Shown here: positions 22,801-30,468 of the stretch, in pieces | How the letters are laid out: each line of letters opens with the position of its first letter | Numbering within the stretch: position 1 is the stretch's first letter | Made by a program: the position numbers and the translations under genes | DNA from: an uncultured Oscillibacter sp. | GTDB taxonomy: Bacteria > Bacillota > Clostridia > Oscillospirales > Oscillospiraceae | Assembly (NCBI RefSeq): GCF_910584465.1 | Contig: NZ_CAJUBK010000016.1 | Coordinates: 1-43,577, forward strand | Length of the DNA stretch: 43,577 nt | Direction: 5' to 3' | Notes under the pieces: generated by a model | Told to the model about the DNA's origin: nothing | Databases searched by the model: none | The model's input: only the letters and a program-made list of their open reading frames with translations

Positions 22801-25800
22801 ACAGCCCGCCCTCCTCCCGGTCCAGGGCGAAGCTGTGGAAGGAGTGGAACTCGAACCCCTTCATGAGGTCGGCGAGCTCCTCGTCCACCTTCCGGTCCGG
22901 GTCCTCCGGGTCTTCTTTCTTCTTCTTTTCGAGCTGCTCGTACAGCTTCTTGGTGAAAAGGCTCCCCTTCCCCCCGTCGGAGGAATAGTAGAGGTCCTTG
23001 GTCCCGGCGTCCACCGGCTTGACCCCATGGCCCGTCTCGTTGTAGAAGCCGTAGCCATAGCGCCGCACCTCCCCGCCGCTGTTATAGGCCGTGGAGAGGG
23101 TGAAGGGCTTGCTGATCGTCTTCTGGGCGCCCTCCCCCGTGCCGGGATCCACCGCCAGCAGGCTGATATGGTACGTGGACCTGCCGTCGAGGACCAGCTC
23201 CTCCCAGTAATAGACGCCCATGTCGCCAAGGTCCATCGGCTCCGGCCACAGGCCGTAGTGGACGGGCCTGCCCGCCCCGTCGGTCACGCCGGTGGGGTAG
23301 GGGAACGCGCCTTCCGCCGTGCATTTGGACATCCCGGAGACGGGATCCTCCTCCGTCAGCTGCTGATAGGTGAGGGGCGCGGCGCCGTTGACGGCCGGAT
23401 CGTAGTCCGCCAGGAAATAGGCGTCGCGGTAGGTGAAGTTGCCTCGGTTGAGGTAGGCGGTGCCGGACTGCCGCCCGGCGCCATAGGCCGGATCGCAGAA
23501 GCCGTGGGCCGACGCGCCCGCGCCGTCCGCGATCAGATCCATCGCCGAATAGGAATCCCGGATCCTGCCGTGGTCCCGGCAGACGAAGCCGCACAGGGAG
23601 ATCGGGGTGGAGCTCTCCTCCGCCTTGGCGGAGAGGCGGCCCACCGCGTAGGAGCGGAGGATGTCGGCGTTGTTCCGTCCCGCCAGCCCGCCGGCGTAGG
23701 CGGGGAGGTGCCTGGAGGCGTCCACGGCCAAGGAGGCCAGCTCGGCGGCGCAGTTGGAGATCGTGTGCTCGTTCACGCCCACCAGACCGCCGATATAGAG
23801 CTCGGAGTCGTAGGCGCTGACAGAGAAGTCGACGCCGTCCACGGCGCAGTTGGAGATCGTGCCGCCGTTGATGCCCGCCAGCGTCCCGAAATAGGCCTGC
23901 TTCCCCTGGAAGACCCGGGAGAACGTGGTCTGCGGATCGAGCCGGTAGACGATGTTCGACAGGTTCCCGTTGGAGCAGCCGAACAGGCCCATGCAGACGC
24001 GGGCGCTGTCGGTCAGGGTGAAGACCACGTGCTCGATGGAGCGGCAGCCGCCGTCATAGCTGCCCCGGAAGGGCGCGGCCTGGGTGCCGATGGGGGCCTG
24101 GAGCGTGGAGCCGCCCTCCTTGGGCAGATCGGCGAACCCATGGCCCATGTAATCCTGGTAATCCAGGTCCAGCTCCTGCCGGAAGGCGAGGACGCGCTGG
24201 TCGTTGTTGTAATAGTCCCGGTACAGGCTCAGATCGTAGAGGTGCCGGGGCGCACGGACACGGACGCTGACCGTGCCGCCCTTGGGGCTCAGCGTCTGCA
24301 TATACGCGTCGATCCTGCCCGGGCCCTCCGCGTCGGCGGAGCCCTGCGTCCAGTCGACGAGGGGATGGCCGTCCACAGGCGAGTAAGGTTTCACCGTCTC
24401 GGCGAAATGGGGGCAGTAGAAGAACTCGCCGGAGGGACGTTCGAGGCTGGTGCTGGTGAGCGACTGGTCGATCTCGAACCGGAGGTACTGATAAAAGTCC
24501 TTGGTGGTCCGGTCCCCCGTGACCAGCCCCTCGGGCAGGGGGGCCAGATAATACTCCTCCTTGATCTTCGCGCCCCCCTCTTCCCGTTCCCAGTCCGCTT
24601 TGAGGAGCCGGTCCGTCTCATACTCGACCGTCATGGTCTCCCGGACCGCCCTGCCGTCCGGCCCTTCGCCGAGGTAGGTATAGACGACCCGGAAGGCGCT
24701 GACCCTGGGCGAGGCGTCGTCCAGGTCCGACCGCAGCAGCGCCACGGCGTAGCCGTCGGAGGTGATGACCTTGCCGTCCAGCTGGCCGATCAGGTGCCGG
24801 GCGTTGCCGCCGGAGAAGCCCCGGGTGCCGTCCTCGTACTCCTCGTAATAGACCAGGCTGGGCTCCTTGAAATACGCCTGCCAGTCGCCGTGATGGGGCA
24901 GGCCCTTCAGCCCGGGGAAGCTGTAGGCGGTCAGGTTCTGCTTTTCCTGGAGGTTGTAGGGATAGGTGTTCCGGCTGTCGACGGCGGTCTTATAGCCCTT
25001 GAAGGCGAAGGACGCGCCGCCCAGCTCCGCCGCGAAGTCCGGGGCGGACATCTCGTCGTAAGATCTGCCGTAGGCCCATGTGGAGCTGCCGTCCGAGAAG
25101 ACGCTGCCCTCGCCGAGATAATATGTATCCGTGAAGGAGCTGTCGTTCTTCGCCCCGCCGATCCACTCGACCTTACCGGCGGCAGGATGGCCCGGATAAG
25201 ACATGGCGGAATACGCGCCCTCGATCACGAGCGGGGCGTTGCCCTGGCAGAGGCCCGCCGCCCCGTCCGCCGCGTCCAGGTCGATGAAGCCGGCGGCGTA
25301 GCAGCCGGTGAGCTTGATCTGGTTCGTCGCGTTGCCGATCAGGCCGGCGGCCCTTCGGCCGCTTATGTAGCAGTCGGCGTAGCTGCCGCCGATCGTGACG
25401 GGGACGGACTGGGCCTCGCCGATCAGGCCGCCCGCGGACCCGGCCCCCTGGATCATGGAGGCCGCCAGGCTGTCCTCGACCGTGATCTTGGTCGTGTTGC
25501 CGGTGGCGCCGCCGGTGCTGACCACGTGCCCGACGAGGCCGCCCGCGTGGGTGCCGCGGATCTGATACCGGTATCCGTCCTCGTCGCTCCCCAGCAGGGA
25601 GCGGAGGTCCTCCCGGCCCGCTTCCGGCTCCCAATAGACCCGGCAGCCTTGGAGGAGGGACACGCCGCCGGCGGTGCCCGCGACGCCCCCGGCGGGGGCG
25701 GAGCCGGAACGGACCGACGCGTTGACGATCCAGACGTCCTCCGCCTCCAGCCCCTTCTGCGCCCTGCCGATCAGGGCCCCGGCGGGCTGGAGCGCGCCGC

Positions 25801-27124
25801 CGGCCTCCACCTCCGCGCCGGTGAGGCGCACGCCGGTGAAGGTCATCTTGTCCTTTGCCGAGGCGAAGAGGCCCGCCCCGCCCTTCCCGGCGGCGCTGGC
25901 GCCGGTGACCTGGAGCTCCAGGATCCAGTTCCGCTCATGCCCGATGTCCCAGCCGCCGTCGAAAGACGTCAGCTCCTCGTTCTCGATGGGGACGAAGGCA
26001 TAGTCCGGATAGGTGTCGTTGTCACGGCAATGGATGTCCGCCAGCTGCACGGCGGCCCGTTTCCCTCCGGCCATGGACGTACCGGCGTCCAGGTTCTGTA
26101 GGTGCCGCAGGCCCTCCAGCCGGGCGGTGTCCCCGCCGCTGTGCTCGGCGAAGAGGCTGTTGTCCGTGTCGGAGCCGGAGGCGGAGGCGGACCTGCGCCC
26201 GTCGGCGGACAGCTCGATCCCCGCCTCGACGGTGAAGTCCCCGCCGAAGCCCGCGATGCCGGAGCCGCCGAACAGCTCGTGGAAATGCCTGCCGTCCTCC
26301 AGGGCGTCCAGCACCCAGGTATACCGGATGGAACCGCCGGACAGGCTCCCGGTCCCCAGGGGCCGCTCCATGCGGTCCGAGAAGGGGGACTGGACGGGGG
26401 CGGCGGTGTCCAGGAGCACGATCTTCGTCCCCTGGTAGTCCAGCGTCACCTTCCGCGCCGTGCCCTGCTCCAGCCCGGCGCCCATCAGGTCCCGGGCCGC
26501 CTTGGGGACCGTGAAGGTGACGTCCACCGTGAGCCGCTCCTCATTGTGGATGACCACCAGCACCTCCGGCGCGGGCAGGGGGGAATAGTCCTGCCGGGGA
26601 GCATGTTCGCCGCCGTAATAGCCCAGCATGGGGCCGCTGTCCGGGCGCATCCGCTTGTCCCGGTCCCCAGCGATGGAGAAGGCGTAGCCGATGTCCTGGA
26701 TGCCCGGGCCCTCCGTGTAGAACACATCGGTGACGGCGGCGCCTGCCGGGTCGTAAACGATATAGAATTCCCCCTCCAGGAGGGCGGGGTCCACCGCCCC
26801 GGCGGTCAGCAGGTCCAGGGCGACCACATCGTCCTTCCCCTTCACCACCTGGCTGGGGACGCCGCCCGTCCCGCCGGCCAGCGGGGACGCGCCGACCAGG
26901 ATGTCCTCCAGCTGTCCGCCGCTCTCCAGCAGCACGGCCCGGTCCTCGGCGGCCATATAGATCGCCCGCGCGGCGTTGTCCAGCTCGGTGATCTTCAGGA
27001 GGTCCCGGTAATAGGACACGCCCACGGCGGAAAGGCCGAGCAGGATCACCAGGATCGCCACGGCGGCCAGGGCCTCCACCATGGTGAAGCCGCTGTTTCG
27101 TTTGTTGTCGATGTGTTTGCTCAT
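19895..27124 (-). CDS. Giant prepilin-like adhesin with GLUG repeats
   Basis: A 2,409-residue protein. Its N-terminus is a perfect class III prepilin signal, NSGFTMVEALAAVAILVILL, with cleavage after G12 and Glu at +5 (E17), then the pilin alpha1 helix to about residue 60. The exposed part has three clusters of GLUG-like repeats (GGLVGxN..I.NC.) near residues 520-640, 1040-1200 and 1620-1900; examples are IGGLVGVNEHTISNCAAE and VGGLAGICQGDLTNCYAGG. Such repeats form beta-helical stalks in surface adhesins. Around 2048-2140 is an Ig-like segment (TEYILTVTGVSEGTAPLTLTY). The C-terminus is basic, without LPXTG. AAGGTG precedes the ATG by six bases. First gene of the pilus operon; probably the tip adhesin, which is inference from order and architecture. 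Ordinary pilins are about 150 residues. Confidence 0.88.
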   Translation of the reverse strand: MSKHIDNKRNSGFTMVEALAAVAILVILLGLSAVGVSYYRDLLKITELDNAARAIYMAAEDRAVLLESGGQLEDILVGASPLAGGTGGVPSQVVKGKDDVVALDLLTAGAVDPALLEGEFYIVYDPAGAAVTDVFYTEGPGIQDIGYAFSIAGDRDKRMRPDSGPMLGYYGGEHAPRQDYSPLPAPEVLVVIHNEERLTVDVTFTVPKAARDLMGAGLEQGTARKVTLDYQGTKIVLLDTAAPVQSPFSDRMERPLGTGSLSGGSIRYTWVLDALEDGRHFHELFGGSGIAGFGGDFTVEAGIELSADGRRSASASGSDTDNSLFAEHSGGDTARLEGLRHLQNLDAGTSMAGGKRAAVQLADIHCRDNDTYPDYAFVPIENEELTSFDGGWDIGHERNWILELQVTGASAAGKGGAGLFASAKDKMTFTGVRLTGAEVEAGGALQPAGALIGRAQKGLEAEDVWIVNASVRSGSAPAGGVAGTAGGVSLLQGCRVYWEPEAGREDLRSLLGSDEDGYRYQIRGTHAGGLVGHVVSTGGATGNTTKITVEDSLAASMIQGAGSAGGLIGEAQSVPVTIGGSYADCYISGRRAAGLIGNATNQIKLTGCYAAGFIDLDAADGAAGLCQGNAPLVIEGAYSAMSYPGHPAAGKVEWIGGAKNDSSFTDTYYLGEGSVFSDGSSTWAYGRSYDEMSAPDFAAELGGASFAFKGYKTAVDSRNTYPYNLQEKQNLTAYSFPGLKGLPHHGDWQAYFKEPSLVYYEEYEDGTRGFSGGNARHLIGQLDGKVITSDGYAVALLRSDLDDASPRVSAFRVVYTYLGEGPDGRAVRETMTVEYETDRLLKADWEREEGGAKIKEEYYLAPLPEGLVTGDRTTKDFYQYLRFEIDQSLTSTSLERPSGEFFYCPHFAETVKPYSPVDGHPLVDWTQGSADAEGPGRIDAYMQTLSPKGGTVSVRVRAPRHLYDLSLYRDYYNNDQRVLAFRQELDLDYQDYMGHGFADLPKEGGSTLQAPIGTQAAPFRGSYDGGCRSIEHVVFTLTDSARVCMGLFGCSNGNLSNIVYRLDPQTTFSRVFQGKQAYFGTLAGINGGTISNCAVDGVDFSVSAYDSELYIGGLVGVNEHTISNCAAELASLAVDASRHLPAYAGGLAGRNNADILRSYAVGRLSAKAEESSTPISLCGFVCRDHGRIRDSYSAMDLIADGAGASAHGFCDPAYGAGRQSGTAYLNRGNFTYRDAYFLADYDPAVNGAAPLTYQQLTEEDPVSGMSKCTAEGAFPYPTGVTDGAGRPVHYGLWPEPMDLGDMGVYYWEELVLDGRSTYHISLLAVDPGTGEGAQKTISKPFTLSTAYNSGGEVRRYGYGFYNETGHGVKPVDAGTKDLYYSSDGGKGSLFTKKLYEQLEKKKKEDPEDPDRKVDEELADLMKGFEFHSFHSFALDREEGGLYPGCSGKSPNATLTLEQGDALRVTFYLDPHFADALAVQKPAGTWETKDGVVFADSDPGFQPGQAKNPYEVRSIAQLQLINWNKENRDTSTVITCAENWTPSNISQFPYLSSGNGTGDYDWVQTFDILGERDEDGEYKTYSPIAEYYDHLAGDANNGTGTICGWFSGNYDGGYYLIENVNIQGHARSSCTGLFGVVYDGSLENIILYSSDGKGKISTLTNSREGRKDPESRSRWFCMGALAGVAGTSDQKGNAISNCSVAGYTIDAQTYTYNGGWGGNNIGGMVGASCMNFSNCSSVVDIEVDNAVENDNMRVGGLAGICQGDLTNCYAGGSISIGTVEIERPNERGIYVGGLVGGSYMKPLTVAGTGRTIGAQGDQNKEKDQTNNTLTNCYSYVRLPAADAHKNIDSLYALGGTGELYPAGKTPAGETVLANHGTCKITNCYYLTGEVMASNGGTIEAYRAAVKKQGAKTDLDSDYGSPAGLSYEQLSGAAPIDGQRKIYQLINDERGLSDEEAREAGPFHPVSNTAIGTDISVPGKYSYPPDTSPALKDQDYSSALRGMDYPFPTILQRDVAGEGTYHVHYGRWPLSGFSRMSLDGKTYLGGTPILIDLFGGSAYQERLVLKGVSPGGDWSASSIGDTGTAAFRIDPDGASGTEYILTVTGVSEGTAPLTLTYTTADGIPYTILVSVHVNVGIRLRPAKVFLFPDDTVTVRMTPVNSAGGPLKDKDGQDIQGVLELTDPSSPIHYLSAQAVQPDGGSARDALRLTTSGAPQEATAVSAEFTYTIDPGDPDGGKAYKDFSPVQVQILPLPAAVFTKETVTGEDGGTKEQDVCTLTFDDLALTEGADGDVLRCRIVDVRLADDPAGPDGVRIDWSRDGDGTPDGDWIKLTYPEGGIPEVRLAVTLAMTGGDGTLIPAGEDQIHELALSVSAPQEGGPEGRATPLPEALPPAEGAPDVRTRRRRGRDRRS

Positions 27125-27167
27125 CGGATCACCTTGAACATACGCCTGGCGGCGAAAAATTTAGTGT

Positions 27168-27220
27168 ATATCCTAATCGGACACGGAAAGCATTTTAACA
27201 TATCCGATTCGGATATACAA
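27168..27220 (-). promoter_or_regulatory. Pilus operon promoter covered by two palindromic operators
   Basis: Minus-strand promoter TTGTAT (27220-27215), 17 bases, TAAAAT (27197-27192). The spacer is filled by a perfect palindrome, ATATCCGATTCGGATAT (27200-27216). A second copy (TATCCTAATCGGACA, 27169-27183, 12 of 15 bases the same) lies at the expected start site, centre-to-centre 32 bp or three helical turns away. This is a typical repressor layout. The divergent XRE gene begins at 27293 and is the natural candidate, but binding is not shown. Confidence 0.75.
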
Positions 27221-27292
27221 TGCTGATTGCAACAGTTCCCAAAATTTTTGCCGGGGCCCTGCGGAACGGCTTTTCGATCGGGGGGAGCGTGT

Positions 27293-27640
27293 ATGGAACT
27301 TGATTATCAGGCCATCGGCGTGCGGATCCGCCGCCTGCGCAAGGAGCGGGGACTGACCCAGCAGACGCTGGCGGAGATCTCCAGCCAGGAGCCGTCCAAT
27401 ATCTCCCACATCGAGCGGGGAGCCACCAAGCTCAGCCTGCCCACCCTGGTGAGCATCGCCAACGCGCTGGAGGTGACGGTGGACGCGCTGCTGTGCGACA
27501 GCCTCCCGGCGTCCCGGACCGTGTTCCAAAGCGAGATGGACCACATCCTGTCGGACTGCACCCACCTGGAGCGGAAGATCATCACGGAGACCATCCGGGC
27601 GCTGAAGGAGGAGCTGCGGAAGGCGCGGCTGGGCGGATAG
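27293..27640 (+). CDS. XRE-family regulator, likely controlling the pilus operon
   Basis: A 115-residue protein. Residues 8-66 are a lambda-repressor-like HTH (IGVRIRRLRKERGLTQQTLAEIS, then SNISHIERGATKLSLPTLVSIANAL). The C-terminal 45 residues form a charged helix (SDCTHLERKIITETIRALKEEL), probably for dimerisation; no ligand domain is visible. GGGGGAG precedes the ATG; the open frame upstream to 27227 lacks a site. Divergent from the pilus operon with the palindromes between, so autoregulation and pilus repression are both plausible. It ends three bases from the convergent Cys-rich gene. Confidence 0.88.
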   Translation: MELDYQAIGVRIRRLRKERGLTQQTLAEISSQEPSNISHIERGATKLSLPTLVSIANALEVTVDALLCDSLPASRTVFQSEMDHILSDCTHLERKIITETIRALKEELRKARLGG

Positions 27641-27643
27641 GGC

Positions 27644-27880
27644 TCAGTCGGCCTGGATCTCCGGCCAGCAGCAGACCCCCACGTCCAGGGGGACCGGCTC
27701 CCGGAGGTGGAAATTGGCATACTGGCAGAACCAGCAGCCGCTGCCGCAGCCCAGGCCCACGGTCCGGACGGTGAAGGCGGGGCAGCGCTGCCCCGGCCAG
27801 ACGCTGGACCCGGTCACGGGCTTGCGGAGGGACCTGGTCCGGGCCGGTTCTCCCAAGTGGTGGTAGGATCGGATCCTCAT
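27644..27880 (-). CDS. Small Cys-rich conserved hypothetical protein
   Basis: A 78-residue protein: MRIRSYHHLGEPARTRSLRKPVTG, then TVRTVGLGCGSGCWFCQYAN and VGVCCWPEIQ. Five Cys are grouped as CxxxCxxC and CC, suggesting a bound metal ion (Zn or Fe-S). AAGGAGGGGGAG lies before the ATG at 27880. The frame upstream to 28579 is antisense to the response regulator and is not part of the gene. It resembles hypothetical proteins I have seen in clostridial genomes; no function is known to me. No signal peptide. Confidence 0.75.
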   Translation of the reverse strand: MRIRSYHHLGEPARTRSLRKPVTGSSVWPGQRCPAFTVRTVGLGCGSGCWFCQYANFHLREPVPLDVGVCCWPEIQAD

Positions 27881-27970
27881 CGGCTCCCCCTCCTTCCTCC
27901 GTCCGCGGCGCAGACCGTGCGGGGATCTGCCTTTCGCGGTCCGTTTTTTTGGCCCCGCAAGGGAAAGCGC

Positions 27971-28000
27971 TTGACAAGATCGCGGGGACCATGCTATGGT
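27971..28000 (+). promoter_or_regulatory. Promoter of the LytTR two-component operon
   Basis: TTGACA (27971-27976), 18 bases, TATGGT (27995-28000). The leader is about 85 bases long. Confidence 0.7.
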
Positions 28001-28033
28001 CATTGTAGCAAAAAAATCGGGGAAAATGAGACG

Positions 28034-28068
28034 TTGCGTAAATTTGGTTTGATTTTGCGTAGAATTTG
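28034..28068 (+). promoter_or_regulatory. Direct repeat with 21-bp period, likely LytTR binding site
   Basis: TTGCGTAAATTTG starts at 28034 and TTGCGTAGAATTTG at 28055. Two direct half-sites two helical turns apart are the known arrangement for LytTR-domain regulators, and the LytTR gene starts at 28091. Autoregulation is inferred. Confidence 0.6.
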
Positions 28069-28090
28069 CACGGTAAGGAGGGACTGGCCT

Positions 28091-28840
28091 ATGATCAAGC
28101 TGGCGCTGTGCGACGACGAGGCCGAGCAGCGGGAGGCCATCGGCGCTCTGCTCAAGGACTATGCGGCGGCGCGGTCCGCGCCGGCAGTCAAACTGTCGGT
28201 GTTCGCCTCGGGGCGGGACCTGCTGGCGGCGGCGGCGGAATGCGGCGGCTTCGACGTGTACGTGCTGGACATCGTGATGCCGGAGATCAGCGGCATCGAG
28301 CTGGGCGTGCGCCTGCGGGAGCTGTACAGCCGCGGGGCCATCATCTATCTGACGATCTCCCCGGAATACGCGGTGGATTCCTACGCCGCCCGGGCGTTCC
28401 ACTATCTCGTCAAGCCGGTGGAGCCGGAGCGGCTCTACCAGGTGCTGGACGGGGCGGTGGCCGCCCTGGAGAAGCAGCGCTCCGCCTGCGTCGCCGTGCG
28501 GACCAGGGACGGGCTCCGCCTGGCGCGGCTGGACGAGATCATGTACGCGGAGCTGGCGGGCCGGGCGGTGCGCTACCACCTGTCCGACGGGACGGCCCTG
28601 GACAGCGTCACGGTGCGCGGGGGCTTCCAGGAGGAGACGGCGCCGCTGCTGGCGGACGACCGCTTCCTCCTCTGCGGGGCCAGCTTCGTGGTGAACCTCT
28701 TCTACGTCATCGCCGTGGAGAAGGGGGCCCTGCGGATGGACGGCGGCAGCCGGGTCCCCCTGCCCCGGGGCCTGGCCGCGCGGGTGCGGTCCCGGTGGAG
28801 CAGCTATTGGCTGGGCACGCTGGAAGGAGGCGCTCCATGA
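28091..28840 (+). CDS. LytTR-family response regulator
   Basis: A 249-residue protein of AgrA/LytR type. The receiver domain (1-120) has the acidic pair D8-D9, phosphoacceptor D60 in VYVLDIVMPE and the Lys in YLVKPVEP near 112. A LytTR DNA-binding domain (about 145-245; VAVRTRDGLRLARLDEIMYAEL, then RFLLCGASFVVNL) follows. TAAGGAGG precedes ATG 28091. It overlaps the kinase start by ATGA. No peptide pheromone gene is visible nearby, though small peptides would be easy to miss. Confidence 0.94.
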   Translation: MIKLALCDDEAEQREAIGALLKDYAAARSAPAVKLSVFASGRDLLAAAAECGGFDVYVLDIVMPEISGIELGVRLRELYSRGAIIYLTISPEYAVDSYAARAFHYLVKPVEPERLYQVLDGAVAALEKQRSACVAVRTRDGLRLARLDEIMYAELAGRAVRYHLSDGTALDSVTVRGGFQEETAPLLADDRFLLCGASFVVNLFYVIAVEKGALRMDGGSRVPLPRGLAARVRSRWSSYWLGTLEGGAP

Positions 28841-30282
28841 CTGTTTTGCGGGACATATCGTTCCTTTGGTCGATGCTCCATGTCGTCGCCATGTTCCTGA
28901 TCTTCTTCGAGCCCCGCTGTTCCTGGCGGACGGCGCTCCTCGCCGGCTTCGCCGGGACGGGGAGCCTGCTGAGCATCAACGTTCTGGCCATGTTCCGCTG
29001 GGGGAGCGGCATCATCATGAGCATCGCGTTCCTCACCTGCACCGTCCCCAGCGCGCTGCTCTTCTTCCTGCTCTCCAAGTACCGGGACGGGCGCTTTTTC
29101 TTCCTGTTCTGCCTGACGGACACTCTGTGCTTCTGGCTGCTCCAGGTGACGAACCTCCTGGACCGCCTGACGGGGGACACCTATGTGGTGCTGCTCCTCA
29201 GCCGGCTGATCCTGTTCCCGGCGGCGGAGTATCTCATCTGGCGGTACCTGCGCCGCCCGTACCGGGAGCTCCAGAGCAAGCTGGACCGGGGCTGGTGGCT
29301 GTTCGCGGGGATCGGCGTGACCTACTATCTGCTGATCATGGTCACCGCGGTGCCGGTGGACGCGCCCCTCCCCGACGGCGCGGGCCTGCTGCGGATGTCG
29401 CTGGTGATGCTGCTGATGCCGCTGACCTATATGGCGATCCTGCACTCCCTGTGGCGGCAGATGCAGATGTACGAGGACCACCGCCTGATGGAGCTCCAGC
29501 GGCAGGACTACGAGTCCCTGTGCCAGAAGATGGAAGTGGGGCGCATCTACCGCCACGACATGCGCCACCATCTGGCCGCCATGGAGGGGATGCTCCAGCA
29601 GGGGGACGACAGCGGCGCGCTGCAGTACCTCCGCTCCCTCAGCGGCGGGCTGGAGAAGCTCACGGAGCCGGCCCGCTGCGCCAACGCCGCCGTCAACGCG
29701 GTGCTGACGGCCTACATCGTCCAGGCCGACAACGAGGGCTGCACGGTGGAGACGGAGCTCCGGGTGCCGGAGAAGCTGCCCTTCGAGGAGACCGACCTCT
29801 GCGTGATCCTGGCCAACGCCCTGGAGAACGCCATCCACGCCTGCCGGGAGCTGCCCCGGGACCAGCGGAGGATCGACCTGGGGATGGAGCTGACGGAGAA
29901 CCGGCGGCTGGTGATCTCGATGGGGAACCCGTGCCCCCGGCCGGTGGCCTTCGGGCCGGACGGCCTGCCGGACGTCCCCAAGCGGGACGGGCACGGCCTG
30001 GGGCTGAAGAGCGTGAAGCGGGTCGTGGAGCGGTACGGCGGGCTCTTCCGCTGCCAGTGGGAGCAGGAGCGCTTCCTGTTCCGGGCGGTGCTCATGCCCC
30101 CGGACGACCCGGCGGTCCGCAAAGACAGACGCCGCCCCAGCTGGAAGACGGCCGCGGCCGCGGTGCTCCTGCTGATCTTGGGCGCCGCCCTGGCGATGGC
30201 GGATACGCCGGAGGAGATCCCGCTGCTGTCGCTGCTGGAGCAGGCCATCCGGGCGGCGGGCCTTTCCCTGCCGCCGTCCTGA
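28837..30282 (+). CDS. GHKL sensor histidine kinase (AgrC-like) with a C-terminal membrane helix
   Basis: A 481-residue protein. About six membrane helices (1-205) form the sensor; the phosphoacceptor His lies in YRHDMRHHLAAMEGML near 238, the N-box in ILANALENAIHA near 325 and the G-box in GHGLGLKSVKRV near 388. After the ATPase domain there is an unusual basic linker (RKDRRRPSWKT) and a further hydrophobic helix, AAAAVLLLILGAALAMA, near 445-465, plus about 25 residues. Kinases of this family normally end after the ATPase domain. Coupled to the response regulator by a 4-base overlap. Confidence 0.93.
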   Translation: MTVLRDISFLWSMLHVVAMFLIFFEPRCSWRTALLAGFAGTGSLLSINVLAMFRWGSGIIMSIAFLTCTVPSALLFFLLSKYRDGRFFFLFCLTDTLCFWLLQVTNLLDRLTGDTYVVLLLSRLILFPAAEYLIWRYLRRPYRELQSKLDRGWWLFAGIGVTYYLLIMVTAVPVDAPLPDGAGLLRMSLVMLLMPLTYMAILHSLWRQMQMYEDHRLMELQRQDYESLCQKMEVGRIYRHDMRHHLAAMEGMLQQGDDSGALQYLRSLSGGLEKLTEPARCANAAVNAVLTAYIVQADNEGCTVETELRVPEKLPFEETDLCVILANALENAIHACRELPRDQRRIDLGMELTENRRLVISMGNPCPRPVAFGPDGLPDVPKRDGHGLGLKSVKRVVERYGGLFRCQWEQERFLFRAVLMPPDDPAVRKDRRRPSWKTAAAAVLLLILGAALAMADTPEEIPLLSLLEQAIRAAGLSLPPS

Positions 30283-30380
30283 CACGATGCGCCGCCGGGA
30301 CGGACCGGCGGGGCCCCGGAGGCGGGCCGCGGCGGGGCCGTCCCCCTTCGGCACGTTCCCAGCGTTTTCCACAAAAAGGG

Positions 30381-30409
30381 TTGCCAAGGACCGCCGCAGG
30401 GCGTATAAT
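30381..30409 (+). promoter_or_regulatory. Promoter of the DUF342-CheX-CheY operon
   Basis: TTGCCA (30381-30386), 17 bases, TATAAT (30404-30409), 60 bases before the first start codon. Confidence 0.8.
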
Positions 30410-30468
30410 GAGTCCAGATCGACCATGCGGCCAGGACGAGGACCGGCCGCTGAACAGGAGGTGACGGC

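Noticed and set aside
19736..26101. A very long plus-strand open frame antisense to the giant prepilin
   Set aside because: It is the wobble-frame shadow of a GC-rich gene: low-complexity Gly/Ala/Arg/Val/Asp composition, no domain, no ribosome site, while the minus strand has a clear prepilin signal and repeats.
27950..27980. cre-like sequence GAAAGCGCTTGAC near the LytTR promoter
   Set aside because: Four mismatches to the CcpA consensus, including the conserved right half; kept only as part of the promoter region.
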